Shown piece by piece: positions 49,538 through 62,842 of a DNA stretch of 64,000 nucleotides (position 1 is the stretch's first letter; the number at the start of each line of letters is the position of its first letter). Where the stretch lies: contig CP099988.1 in assembly GCA_024167805.1 (NCBI GenBank), forward strand, positions 1,992,001 to 2,056,000, given 5' to 3'. The notes under the pieces were generated by a model that saw only the letters and a program-made list of their open reading frames with translations, did no database searches and was not told the origin of the DNA. The stretch is from Methanobacterium sp. ERen5. GTDB taxonomy: Archaea > Methanobacteriota > Methanobacteria > Methanobacteriales > Methanobacteriaceae. The translations under genes were made by a program, and so were the position numbers.

Positions 49538-51807
49538 TTGAAGAAAATTATAGAACTAAACTATCAATTTTTAGTTTGTTGTTTATTGGAATCTTGATGA
49601 CTTTTTCTTTTAGTATTAACTTTGTGAGTGCAACTAACCCATCAACTATCTACGTAAGCACACACGGAAACGATAGTTGGACCGGTTTAAATTCTACATG
49701 GATTGGTGGTACAAACGGACCGAAGGCAACAATAAAAAACGCAACAGGTACAGTGAATGTTAATGGAATGATAAAATTAGCTAATGGAATCTACAAAGAG
49801 AACAACATAAACATCAACACAAATATAAGTATTGTGGGGGAAAATCAAGCTAAAACCCTAATAAATGGAACCAATTCCGGATTGATATTCCATATCACAT
49901 CGGGTGTTGAGGTACTTCTCAAAAATTTAACATTTAGCAACTGTAACGAAACTGAGGGTGGTGTAGTTAACAATCAAGGCTTGTTGAAGGTTGATAATTG
50001 TACTTTTACAGATAACACAGCTCAGTACGGTGGTGCTATCAACAATAATTATGCTACCTTAAATTTGAATCACTGCACCTTCTTAGGTAACATAGCTCGA
50101 GGTGGTGGTGCCCTCTACAACATGTACGGCAACATGAACATAAATGACACTACTTTCACAAATAACACCGCATATCAAAATTGGGGCGGTGCTATTTGGA
50201 GTACAGGAAACACAACCACAAGTGTGAATATAACCCAGACCAGTTTTAATTACAATACAGCAAAGGATTGTGTAGGTGGTGCTATTTTCAATGGTGCTAC
50301 AATGAACATGTACAAATGTAATTTCTTAGGCAACTTTGCATCTTCTGGTGGGGGTGCAATAGGAAATTTTGGTAATTTGAATGTTACCAGTTGTAATTTC
50401 ATGAACAATTCAGGATCATTTGGTGGGGCCATAGAAAATCATGCTAGGTGTGCTGTAACAGGGTCTAACATCATAGATAACAAAGACAAAACTTATCTTT
50501 CGTATGGTGGTGTTGGTGGTGCTATCTATAATGAAGGTACCAATGGCCTTCTAACTCTTCGTTTTAATCGCATATTTGGAAACAGTGGCGCTTATCAATC
50601 TTACTCTATTTACAACAGTGATGGAACAATAGATGCATCTCTTAATTGGTGGGGATCTAACGATAATCCCTTAAAATATACAAATCCTAACTGCATTACT
50701 CTTAATTCATGGTTAATTCTAAATGTAACACCAAACCCAGTTACAATTGGTAACAATGCAAAATCTACCATAACAGCCTTACTCACGGACAATCATGGTA
50801 ACCCTGTAAGTGACTATTTACCCGATGGAATACCAGTATCCTTTACCACAACTTTAGGGGCGATTGTTGATGACCATTTGACCATGATAAATGGCGTTGC
50901 ATACACCACATTGTACAGTGGAGTTAAATTTGGTGTGGCCACTGTTACAACTAGATTGGACTATCAAACTGTTACCACATTATTGGAAATCAAAGACATA
51001 ATCCCTCCAAAAGTACTTCCTAACCCATTACCGGGAATTTACAACACTAAAAAAACTGTGTATTTGATATTGAACGAACCTGGTAAAATATATTATACAT
51101 TGAACGGTACAATACCAATGAATACTAGTACTGAGTACGATGGACCCATCACTATAAAAAATACCACTGTAATAAAATACTTCGCAATAGATTCAGCAGG
51201 TAACCAATCCAGAGTTTTCATTGCAACCTACACCATTGATATAGTACCTCCGAGTGCATGTTCCAACGTTCAAAATGGAACTTACAACACCAACAAAATC
51301 GTTAATCTAACAATGACAAAAAATGGAACTATTTACTACACTTTAAATGGTAAAACACCTACAACAATTAGCATTAAGTACAACGGACCCATTACCATCA
51401 AATCCACAACAACACTAAAATATCAGGTGGTGGATATGGCCGGTAACAAATCCCCGATCTACACCAACATCTACAAAATTGATAAGACAGCACCTAAAGT
51501 GGAATCAACCACACCAACTAAAAATACTAAGAACGTATCCTTAACTGCACCCATAACCATTAAATTCAGTGAAAAGATTGTAAAAAGTGTTAATTTCACA
51601 AATATTTACATCAAAAACCTGAAAACAGGTAAAATCGCTAAATCAACAATAACAAGTATAAATGGAAACACATTAACACTTAAAATGACCAAGAGCAGAC
51701 TGAGTCTAAATAACTACCAAATAGTCATCCCAACAGGTTCGGTTAAAGACACAGTGGGCAACAACAACAGTAAATACCTGCTAAACTTCAAAACCAGCAA
51801 ATATTAA
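49538..51807 (+). CDS. Adhesin-like secreted protein: beta-helix, Big_1-like, chitobiase-C-like and SbsA Ig-like domains
   Basis: About 757 residues. TTG start at 49538 with AGAGGGGG upstream; one A is apparently missing at 49544-49547, since (M)KKNYRTKLSIFSLLFIGIL then forms a complete signal sequence ending at VSAT. Residues 30-370 are a right-handed beta-helix with repeated GGAI(Y/N/G)N turns. A Big_1-like Ig domain (NPVTIGNNAKSTITALLTD), two chitobiase/hexosaminidase C-terminal-type modules (KIYYTLNGTIPMNTSTEYDG; TIYYTLNGKTPTTISIKYNG) and a Big_5 Ig domain close the protein. No sortase signal or membrane anchor at the C-terminus. A sortase gene lies convergently downstream. Confidence 0.85.
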
Positions 51808-51938
51808 AATCCACTACATTTCTTTTTTTGATAAAAAGTTGCATTTACCGGTTGTTGCTTGGAACTAACTAAATGATCTGGTTAAAAAAATTTAATAGTA
51901 TTTCAGTCTTTTTTGTTCCAATCTTTGTTGGTCTATTT

Positions 51939-52883
51939 TTACTGATTAATTTGTTCAATTGAAACCAATTTAAGATGTGTTTGGAATGCGGCTTCCTCAT
52001 ATCCGGGTGGGTAACATGTTACCAAAGTTAGTTCGTAGTTACCAGGGGCAAATTGAATTGGATTGGTTTTGTAGTCACTTTTAATATCAGCGTTACTTTC
52101 AACTTGATAGATGTAGTTCCTTTGTGTCAAATAATCCGTAATTATTACTTTATCTCCTGTGTTGAGGAGGTTAATATTGGCAAATGGTGCGGAATATCTT
52201 GTATGGTGACCTAATAATCCTATAGTGCCGTTTTGCCCTGTGAAGAAACTATCAGGATAGTGATAAACTGATCCATAATAATTAACCCCATCTTGACGGA
52301 TGTCCCAAGTTACATTTTGTGTGGGGATGGTAATTTGACCCCAAATTGGGGTTGATGGTAATGAACTGTCTTTTATTGTTAAGTTTTTTGTAACAGCTTG
52401 AATTTCTGGGCTTTTATAATTTAAGTTTTTGTCTGTTGTTGTGTAAATTATGCTGTACATAGCATTGTTTTTATTGATCCAGATTTCAGTGCGCTGATAG
52501 GTTTTATCGCTATCATTAAATTGATATATATTTTCATCAGCCTTTGTACCATTAAGATCTATAGTTTTATGGGATACAAATTTAATTCCTGATTGATCAC
52601 CAGGTCCTGTGATGGTGAAATTTTCAAATGGTTTGTACTTTGATACAATATTCCACCTATGGACTGTTACATTTAAATTTGCATTTGGATCACTAAATGC
52701 AACTATTTCTGAGGTTCTTGATTTATTTACAATCTGCCAGCTGTCAGGGTAATCGAATGACACTTCGTCCTTTTCAAAATGATTTGTTTTGATTTGTTTT
52801 CCAGAAAACACAACTGTTGTAAATGCTACTCCCACTACAACAATTGCTAAAATGATTAAAATATGTTTGAATTGAATATTCAT
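51939..52883 (-). CDS. Sortase with N-terminal PsbP-like region
   Basis: 314 residues from ATG at 52883 (GGAG 9 bases upstream). One membrane helix (HILIILAIVVVGVAFTTVVF), a PsbP-like region (VSFDYPDSWQIVNKS, KTYQRTEIWINKNNA), then a sortase domain: GLLGHHTRYSAPF with the catalytic His (226 or 227) and LTLVTCYPPG with Cys290. The Arg expected 8-14 residues after the Cys is not evident (AAFQTHLKLV). Cell-surface transpeptidase or protein processing; the substrate is not known. Confidence 0.8.
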   Translation of the reverse strand: MNIQFKHILIILAIVVVGVAFTTVVFSGKQIKTNHFEKDEVSFDYPDSWQIVNKSRTSEIVAFSDPNANLNVTVHRWNIVSKYKPFENFTITGPGDQSGIKFVSHKTIDLNGTKADENIYQFNDSDKTYQRTEIWINKNNAMYSIIYTTTDKNLNYKSPEIQAVTKNLTIKDSSLPSTPIWGQITIPTQNVTWDIRQDGVNYYGSVYHYPDSFFTGQNGTIGLLGHHTRYSAPFANINLLNTGDKVIITDYLTQRNYIYQVESNADIKSDYKTNPIQFAPGNYELTLVTCYPPGYEEAAFQTHLKLVSIEQINQ

Positions 52884-53197
52884 GAAAAATGTCTCCAATA
52901 CATGTTAATTTATCTACAAATTTTAAGAATTAGATTTATATCAAAAAACGTCCTTTAATTTTTCTTTTAAATTTGAGAATTTTTGTATAATTTTTATAAC
53001 TCCAAATTATTCATCATAGTATAACTAGTTTGTTTATAATAAATTTTAAACTATAATTATTAACTAACAAAATCAATAATATTGGATGAATATCAAATTA
53101 AAGAACTGATTGGTAGTTGCTGTAGGTTGGAGAAATTTTATCACCATCACATTTTTATTATTAACTTAATAACTTATTAATTTAATAATCTCATTAG

Positions 53198-53313
53198 TTG
53201 TTAAGTTGTTAAGTTGTTAAGTTGTTAAGTTGTTAAGTTGTTAAGTTGTTAAGTTGTTAAGTTGTTAAGTTGTTAAGTTGTTAAGTTGTTAAGTTGTTAA
53301 GTTGTTAAGTTGT
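53198..53313. repeat. Tandem 8-bp repeat, TTGTTAAG, about 14.5 copies
   Basis: 116 bases of near-perfect TTGTTAAG units, between the 3' end of the ABC ATPase gene (53344) and the promoter side of the sortase gene (52883). No spacers, so not CRISPR. Confidence 0.95.
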
Positions 53314-53343
53314 AAAAAAGAGTTAATGGTTTTTTAAACCATT

Positions 53344-54030
53344 TTAACGTAATTTTTCATCGGTTTTGCACTTTCCATCCAGTACTGTTACCAATCTTTC
53401 GGCCATGTTGCCTACATATGGTTCGTGGGTTACCATGACAAGGGTAACATTTTCTTGGGTGTGTAATTCCTTGAGTAGATTTAGTATGACCTCTCCTGTT
53501 TTTGAATCAAGTGATCCTGTTGGTTCGTCAGCTAGGATTATTGATGGATGGTTGACAAGTGCCCTTGCAATTGCAACACGTTGCCTTTCTCCACCTGATA
53601 ACTTGGTTGGTTTTTGTTCGATCTTCTTTTCAAGGTTTACAGACTTCAATAATTCCAAGGCCCTTTCTCTCATTTCTGATGAATTAGCATTGGTTTCGTA
53701 CATCGGAATTTCAACGTTTTCAATCACAGATAGGTTTGGGATGAGGTTGTGCATCTGAAATACAAATCCAATTTCCTGGGACCGGAACTGATTTAATTTT
53801 TTGGTTTTCATCAGATCTATGCCTGCAACCTTAATTATTCCTTCATCTGCGGTGTCTAAAGCTCCGATCATGTTTAGTAGTGTTGATTTACCCGCACCTG
53901 ATGGTCCCATTATTGATATGAATTCTCCCTTTTTAACTGTGAGGTCAATGCCATTCAGGGCTTTTATATTTCCATGGTCGTAACTTTTCTTCAGATTCTT
54001 GATTTCAATTACGTTTTCGGTATTATTCAT
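53344..54030 (-). CDS. ABC transporter ATP-binding protein, LolD/MacB type
   Basis: 228 residues with Walker A GPSGAGKSTLLN, Q-loop, ABC signature LSGGERQRVAIARAL, Walker B IILADEPTGSLD and H-loop VTHEP. Overlaps the permease gene by 8 bases. Pairs with the MacB/FtsX-type permease as an exporter or mechanotransmission complex. Confidence 0.93.
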   Translation of the reverse strand: MNNTENVIEIKNLKKSYDHGNIKALNGIDLTVKKGEFISIMGPSGAGKSTLLNMIGALDTADEGIIKVAGIDLMKTKKLNQFRSQEIGFVFQMHNLIPNLSVIENVEIPMYETNANSSEMRERALELLKSVNLEKKIEQKPTKLSGGERQRVAIARALVNHPSIILADEPTGSLDSKTGEVILNLLKELHTQENVTLVMVTHEPYVGNMAERLVTVLDGKCKTDEKLR

Positions 54031-55192
54031 AACGCAGTGCCTCCGTTGGGGATAATCTGCTTGCTCTGTAAGCAGGATATAAACCTCCTATCACTCCTAC
54101 AAGGAATGCGACTAGGAATGCTCTTGCAAATATGTCCAGTGCAAATGATGGTTTAATTATTCCCGATACTGATGGACTGTATGTCAGTAGTATCTCCACT
54201 CCAACAACGGCTATTATGGTACCAACCACAAATGCTATTAAGGTCAGTACAATTGATTCTCCAAGTATCATGCCTAATATTCGTTTATCTGTCCAGCCAA
54301 CAGCCTTCAATACTCCAATTTCCCTTGTTCTTTCGTATACCGACATTATCATGGTGTTTATAACTCCCACAGCACCTATGAATATGGCAAGTAATGAAAT
54401 TGCCCAAGAGGCAGTATCAATAAATCCTAATCCCTGATTTATTCTGCCTGCTGTGGCTTCAGCTGTTGTTGTTGTTAGTTGATTAGGATAAGAAGATTCA
54501 ATGTTCTGGCTCACTGTTGTTACATTTGCATTGTCCGTTACTTTAACTAGGATTGCACTGATCTTGTTGTCGTTGCTTGTTAAGTTTTGTAATGTTGATA
54601 GTGGCATGTAGATTCCAGCATCTGTGATGAAACTTCCTGTTTCGAATGTTCCAGTTATTTTAAAGTCTTTACCGTAGAGGTTAATGGTGTTTCCAACTGT
54701 GAGGTTTTGATCCTGGGCAAATGTTTTACCTATTATTATCTCATCGGTGCTCCCGTTGTTAAATGCTGAACCATTCACATTATCAATACCTACTAAGCTC
54801 AACTTTCCAGAATCTATACCTGTTATGGATATAGAACCTCCTGGTCCGAAACTACTTTGAGAGCTGTTCGAACCCAAAGAACTTGCACTGCTAGATGTGT
54901 TTGTTGCCCTTAAAATTCCCGCAGTATCTTTAACACCGTTAGTTGAAAGCAGATCGTTTACTAATGATTCATTCAAAGTTCCCCCTGAACCGAAACTGTT
55001 GGACCCTGTTTGAAGGGCAGTTATTTCCGCTGCTCCTGCCTTCAATGTACTTTGTGTTGAAGATTTAAGGCCGCCTGTAACCATCCCCAGTGCTACTATT
55101 ACCATTATACCAATTGCTATCCCAACAATAGCAAGGGCACTTCTTGTTTTGTTTCTGAATGGATTTTTTACCACCAGCGATAAAAATGACAT
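54023..55192 (-). CDS. MacB/FtsX-type ABC permease
   Basis: 389 residues. An N-terminal membrane helix (SALAIVGIAIGIMVIVALG), a long periplasmic-type MacB_PCD domain (residues 35-260, low-complexity Ser/Gly part SSSASSLGSNSSQSSFG), then three FtsX helices (IGAVGVINTMIMSVYERTRE, LTLIAFVVGTIIAVV, and AFLVGVIGGLYPAYRAS). Co-transcribed with the ATPase. Substrate unknown. Confidence 0.9.
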   Translation of the reverse strand: MSFLSLVVKNPFRNKTRSALAIVGIAIGIMVIVALGMVTGGLKSSTQSTLKAGAAEITALQTGSNSFGSGGTLNESLVNDLLSTNGVKDTAGILRATNTSSSASSLGSNSSQSSFGPGGSISITGIDSGKLSLVGIDNVNGSAFNNGSTDEIIIGKTFAQDQNLTVGNTINLYGKDFKITGTFETGSFITDAGIYMPLSTLQNLTSNDNKISAILVKVTDNANVTTVSQNIESSYPNQLTTTTAEATAGRINQGLGFIDTASWAISLLAIFIGAVGVINTMIMSVYERTREIGVLKAVGWTDKRILGMILGESIVLTLIAFVVGTIIAVVGVEILLTYSPSVSGIIKPSFALDIFARAFLVAFLVGVIGGLYPAYRASRLSPTEALRYE

Positions 55193-55782
55193 AGTCTTTT
55201 TCTCTTTTAAAATCTTTTAAAATATTTATGCACAAATTATGCACAAATTTAGAATCTCATTCAACTGATCAACCTAATTTTTGTACAATCAACTAATTTT
55301 TTCCCATTTTTTTTGATTTAAATTTAAATAAAATCAATACCATGCAATTTAATATTATGTTTTTGATGGAATTTAAAATATTATTGTGTTAATAAATTGA
55401 ATAATTTCTTTGATACACCTAATAGAATTCAATTGTCTCTGAAGGATTTGATAGATAAATTTTATTGAATGGACAGTTTTTACTGAAATAGTTTTTAAGA
55501 AGGTATTTCTTATTTATATTAAGAGTTACGTTTTAGAATTAGTAAAACTAGGATATTAGAAATTTTTCGTGAATTATATCACAAAGAATTACTTTAATTA
55601 TAATGTGGTGTGATGTTTATAGATATTTTATATACCAATGGCTTCTATATTGATTAATATTCAATGGCACATCAAATAATGATTTCAATTGTAGAAGAAA
55701 ATTATTTAACAGATATTTCCTAGTTGATATTAAAGATTAACAGATGAATTATTCTGTGGAATAATGGTAATGGAAGGTAGTT
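55193..55782. other. Divergent intergenic region, nothing recognised
   Basis: About 590 AT-rich bases between the permease gene and a kinase gene; carries both promoters. No coding frame or repeat seen. Confidence 0.4.
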
Positions 55783-57884
55783 ATGATTACAGAAGAGGAC
55801 AACGAGCAAATCCCAACTAAAAATTATACTCTTTCTTTCCAAAGGGCTGGAATATTGGCAGTTTTGTTTTTATTATTATACGTTGGGTTATGGTTTGGTT
55901 TAGGATTTAACCACAACACACAAGCAGTTATTTCTTTTTTCATGGTTTCTATATCTTATCTAACAGTTACCATCATCTTGTATTTCACAACAAAGTCAAT
56001 AAGATCGTCAGAAAAACGATTGAAGGCAGCATGGGGATTTTTAACGTGCGCAGTATTAGTTTCCCTTTTAGGTAATTTGTTTTGGGTTTTATGCGTTTTA
56101 ACCAATCAAAATCCAACCACATCATTTGCTGAAGTTATGTACGTGTTGTTTTACCCGTTTTTTTAGTGGGAGTACTTCTTTTTCCATCTTCTAAAAAAAC
56201 TCAGATTCAACAGTTGAAACATTACTTCGATCTCATCATCATAATTTTCTCTTTCATATTGATGTTTTGGATATATCTACTGGCACCAGGTTTTAAAAAT
56301 TTCAGTGGAAACATTATCAACCTTATAATAATGTTGTCCTACGTTATTGGAGGCCTTGCACTGGTGTTGGCAATGTTTGATCTGTTGCTTAATAGGCTCA
56401 AAGATGATATGCATGGTCCTGTGGTGTTGTTGCTTTCAAGCACCCTAATCCTTTTAATAACCAACAGTATTTACATCTACCAGTTCATTCATAACTCCTA
56501 TTTTTCCGGTGATCCTTCTGACATAGGTTGGATTATGGGATACTTACTCATTGGACTTGCTGGAGTGTCCCAATTAAATAATCAGAAAATTAGATTGGAT
56601 ATTCTGATTGAAGTTTCGTCTAACATCTACAGAAATTATTCATTCACTTCTTACCTTGCTGTTGCCGGTGTTTCAGTGGGTTATTTGTCCTTAATATGGG
56701 CATACAATGCCCACAGTTCAGATTTATATTTTTTAGAATGGGGAGTTGGTGTTCTGATAATTTTGGTTGTTGCTCGTCAATTCGTTTCTATAAATGAAAA
56801 TAAGAACCTCTATAAACAGGCACAAACTGAAATTGCGTTGAGAAAAGAAATTTCTAAGAATTTAACAGATTCCGAATTGGCATATCGTACCATATTTGAG
56901 AATACAGGTACTGCAACAGTTATTATAGATGAAGATGGTATCATTGCTCTTTCTAATACAGAATTTGAGAAGTTGTCAGGTTATAAAAAAGAGGATATTG
57001 AAGATAAAAAATCTTGGAAAGAATTTGTAGTTGAGGATGATCTAGAAACCATGCTCAAAAACAATCGGAATAGGATACTTGAAAAGGAACCAGATCCTCA
57101 AAACTATGAATTCCGATTAAAGAGTAAGAATGGGGAAATAAAAAATGTTTACATTGTGGCAGTTTTAATTCCACGTTCTAATTCCAGTTTAATATCGTTA
57201 CTGGATATTACAGATCAGAAGAATGCTGAGCATGAAATTAAAAGATCGTTGCATGAAAAGGAAATACTTCTCAAGGAAATACATCACAGGGTAAAAAACA
57301 ATTTAACTGTTATATCAAGTCTTCTTAACCTGCAGTCAAGGTACATAAAGGATAAGGATGATCTGAAAATGTTCATGGAAAGTCAGAGTAGGGCTAAATC
57401 CATGGCAATTATCCATCAAAAACTATACTCCTCTTCGGATCTTAAACACATAGATTTTGACGATTATATTAAAACACTTGCAAGGGATATTTTCGATGTT
57501 TATGTTCAAAATCCTTCAGAAATAAACATGTTCTTTGATGTGGAAGATATTAAACTGGATATCAACACTTCCATACCTCTGGGACTCATCTTAAATGAAC
57601 TATTAACCAATACACTGAAATATGCATTTCCCCAGAATGAATTTGGGGGTTCTAAAAACTTTGATGGTAAAGTCACCGTTAAACTTCACAGGATAGATGA
57701 GGGATACAGGTTAGTTGTTGAGGATAATGGTGTGGGTTTACCAGATGACTTTGACATGGATAACAATAGTTCACTGGGTATACAACTTATTAACACATTA
57801 ACACAGCAGATAGATGGACATGTGAGTTACTGTAGAGACAATGGAACCAGATTCATAATAGACTTTAAAGACAGACTGTACTGA
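55783..57884 (+). CDS. Sensor histidine kinase, multi-TM-PAS-HisKA_2-HATPase (apparent frameshift at 56158-56164)
   Basis: About 700 residues after one T is added to the seven at 56158 ([17 protein letters not shown]). N-terminal membrane region of about nine helices to residue 330 ([19 protein letters not shown] and [15 protein letters not shown]). PAS domain ([20 protein letters not shown]). HisKA_2 box [16 protein letters not shown] with His near residue 500, then HATPase [12 protein letters not shown] and [11 protein letters not shown]. Same kinase class as at 16724, but a different input. Confidence 0.9.
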
Positions 57885-57968
57885 TGAGTTTAAAACTACT
57901 ATTCTTTTTGATAGAGTTTATTCTAATTTGAAAAAGAGGAAATAAAAAGGAAAAATAAGGGTTTTTCT

Positions 57969-58708
57969 TTAATTAATTTCTATTTTGATCTTGTCTTCTT
58001 TAACTTTGGGCAGTTCTATTGTTAACACAGAATCTTCAAATTTTGCAGAAACTTTTTTAACTTCTATTAGTTCTGGAAGTTTTATTTTCCTATTTACTTC
58101 GCCGTAGTTTCTCTCTTTTTTGATAAATTCTGCATCTTCTGGATAATCTTCAAATTTAGCTGTAATTTCAACCAAATCTTCGGTTATATGGACAGATACG
58201 TCTTCTTTAAACACTCCTGGAAGGTCTGCTTTGATAATAAAGGATTCTGGGCTGCTTATTACATCGGTGAGTGGCTTTTCTCCGGTTGTATAATCAGAAA
58301 GTGTTTTGCCTAATTCATCCTGTTTACCCTTTAGAGAGTTGATGAAATCATTTATTTTACTTTCAGCTTGTTTTCGGGTTTTTTCACTATTTTCCTTTAA
58401 TTCTGTTTTTTTCTCAGAAGCTTCATCCTTTATAGCTGCGGTTTTGGTGCTGGTATCTTTTTTAATTTTGGATGTTTTCATAAGGGCTTTGTCCTTTGCT
58501 TCGAGTGTTTTGTCGAGGGCTTTATCCTTAGCATCTAAAGTTTTTTCTAATGCTCCTTTTTTAACTTCTATGGCTTTTTCTTTAGTTTTTGAAGTTTTAT
58601 CCATGATATCACCTTTTATATCTTCAGTTTTCTCCTTTAGATCATTTGTCCCTGTTTTTTGTAGGGATCTTTTATTCAATGCATCTGATTGGACTTTTTT
58701 TCTGCCAT
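57969..58708 (-). CDS. Hsp20-type small heat-shock protein with long Lys-rich, LEA-like N-terminus (apparent frameshift at 58695-58701)
   Basis: About 246 residues; with one A added at 58695 the start is ATG at 58708 (MAEKKVQSDALNKRSLQ), preceded by GAGGTGA. Residues 15-130 are repetitive, highly charged amphipathic helix (ALDKTLEAKDKAL, KTSKIKKDTSTKTAAIKDE), like late-embryogenesis-abundant or apolipoprotein-type 11-mers. Residues 145-246 are the alpha-crystallin domain: FIIKADLPGVFKEDVSV and a final EDSVLTIELPKVKE. A chaperone; the N-terminus is unusual and may bind membranes or act under drying or salt stress. Confidence 0.8.
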
Positions 58709-58958
58709 ACGAATCACCTCATAATTTTCTCCATTTCTATTTTATGTTATTTTGTTGAAATTAAGTTTACTATTTAATTATTACATAAATTGAGTTGGTT
58801 TCAATAGATTTGTTGGGAATGATACCTCCTAATTGTTTTTATTTACATTTGGTTATTTTAAGATAGGTTTATATGGGGGTATGTAATAAGTTAATATATC
58901 AAATTTTTATATATAAAAAATTTATATATTAAATTTTACAATTCATGGAGAAAACCAA

Positions 58959-59145
58959 ATGAAACCAATGGTTAAAGGAATTAAAAATTATTTTTCAGAC
59001 AAAAAAAAACAGGATCGTACATATCATAGCAGGAGTTTCTGGTTTAGTGGCCAGTGTATTTAGTTTAATGGGATTTTACGATAGAATACTACTATTTGGC
59101 GTTGCGATTTGTTTCAACGTAGTTAGAATGAGGATGATCCCGTGA
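58959..59145 (+). CDS. Small two-helix membrane protein (apparent one-base insertion in A9 at 59001-59009)
   Basis: About 61 residues: ATG at 58959 with GGAG 9 bases upstream (MKPMVKGIKNYFSDKK); one A fewer gives RIVHIIAGVSGLVASVFSLM and ILLFGVAICFNVVRM. Two helices, basic ends. No family recognised. One of the few indels here that needs a base removed rather than added. Confidence 0.5.
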
Positions 59146-59652
59146 TGAGTGGGATTTTTGAATTGAATTGTAACGGGGATACAGTAATGAGATTTTAAGA
59201 GGGGTTCGTTGTTCTTTAATTGATCTAATTTTTTGTTATTCGGTTAAATGGATTATATATTAAAAATTAAACAATAAATTAAAATTTGACTATGTTTAGG
59301 GTGAAATTTTGTAATAATTTAAATTCTTAATGGTATCTTTTGTATTTTGTTCAATTAATTTTCAATAACATGTACAGAGTGGTATTCATTATATTGGTTT
59401 ATCAAATTTTACCATGAATTTTTCTTGAATCTGTGGGGTTTTGTATTTGTCAATACTAATTTTGGCAACAATTTTTTCATTTCTTCAATCAGCTTAATAT
59501 TTATTTAAACAAGATTAATATGCTGATTTAAGGCTGTTTTTTTGAACGTGTTTTATTTACATATTTTTAAAGTCTGATTAATTGTTTATGGATATATTTG
59601 GATGATTAAATCTTTTTTGTTGGTTATCCGATCTGTTGTGGGTATCCAAAAG
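59146..59652. other. Intergenic region upstream of anfH
   Basis: About 500 AT-rich bases with no gene. The anf promoter starts at its right end. Confidence 0.4.
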
Positions 59653-59660
59653 TTTATAAA
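59653..59660 (+). promoter_or_regulatory. TATA box of the anf operon
   Basis: TTTATAAA, 33-40 bases upstream of the palindrome at 59693; transcription would start near 59683-59688, just before the operator. Confidence 0.6.
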
Positions 59661-59692
59661 GAATGAGAGACAAGAACAGTATTGTCGGAAGA

Positions 59693-59708
59693 CGGAAGCA
59701 TACTTCCG
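59693..59708. promoter_or_regulatory. NrpR-type operator, CGGAAG-CATA-CTTCCG
   Basis: Perfect palindrome holding GGAA-N6-TTCC, the site bound by the nitrogen repressor NrpR in methanogens. A further half-site GGAA lies at 59687-59690. It lies just downstream of the expected transcription start, as the known nif operators do. Confidence 0.8.
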
Positions 59709-59760
59709 AGTATTTACAAAAATACGATTAAAAAATTTAAATTCAAAAACAAAAATTTAG

Positions 59761-60597
<837 letters not shown>

Positions 60598-60725
60598 AAT
60601 ATAACTACAAAAAAATTAACATGAACCGAAAATTGGTAAAGATACAGTTTATACCACTTTAAATCCAGTAACATAAGATTCAAGGAAACCATCCTCTAGC
60701 AGGAATGAATCATGTTGCTAAAACC

Positions 60726-60751
60726 AACAAGATCCCTGAAAGGGGTTTGTT
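60726..60751 (+). promoter_or_regulatory. Stem-loop between anfH and anfD
   Basis: AACAA-G-ATCCCT-GAA-AGGGGT-TTGTT folds into an 11-bp stem with one bulged G and a 3-base loop. It sits 128 bases after anfH, where nifI genes would otherwise be. It may raise the anfH to anfDGK transcript ratio by partial termination or by protecting the upstream message. A TATA-like TTTATAAG near 60852 may give anfD its own promoter. Confidence 0.6.
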
Positions 60752-60836
60752 GTTCCTTTATTTCATCCAATTTTCATCATTTTTTTTAGATTTTTTCAGG
60801 TGAATATCTACTACCACACGATATGCATAAACATGA

Positions 60837-62438
<1,602 letters not shown>

Positions 62439-62476
62439 CAAAATTATTTACAAGAATCTTGACTGGGAGAATTATA

Positions 62477-62827
62477 ATGGACGAAATTCAACAGAAAAAA
62501 GTAGAACAACTGGTCAACTACATCATGAAATGGTCATTGTGGCAGTTTAATTCTCGTGAATGGGATAGGGAGAAACAGAACGAAGAAATACTTACAAAAA
62601 CTATGCAATTGCTTTGTGATGAACCAGTGGAAAATGAAACCCCTGAAGACAGGTACTACTGGAGTGAAGCCATGGTACTCTCAAGTGACTTTAAAACCAA
62701 CTTCGAATGGATTTCACAGATGAACAAAACAGAGATAAAAACACTTATGGACGACCTTAAAAATCGTATTGATTATTTAACAATAACTGGATCTTTAAAT
62801 GCAGAACTAAAAGTTAATCGTTACTAA
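62477..62827 (+). CDS. anfG: Iron-only nitrogenase delta subunit
   Basis: 116 residues from ATG at 62477 with GGGAG upstream. WSLWQFNSREWDREKQNEEI and RYYWSEAMVLSSDFK are AnfG/VnfG hallmarks. The delta subunit is found only in the alternative nitrogenases and helps cofactor insertion and complex stability. Confidence 0.92.
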   Translation: MDEIQQKKVEQLVNYIMKWSLWQFNSREWDREKQNEEILTKTMQLLCDEPVENETPEDRYYWSEAMVLSSDFKTNFEWISQMNKTEIKTLMDDLKNRIDYLTITGSLNAELKVNRY

Positions 62828-62842
62828 AACGGAGGTATTATC

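Noticed and set aside
53198..53313. Possible CRISPR array
   Set aside because: The 8-base units are directly joined with no spacers, and no cas genes are near.
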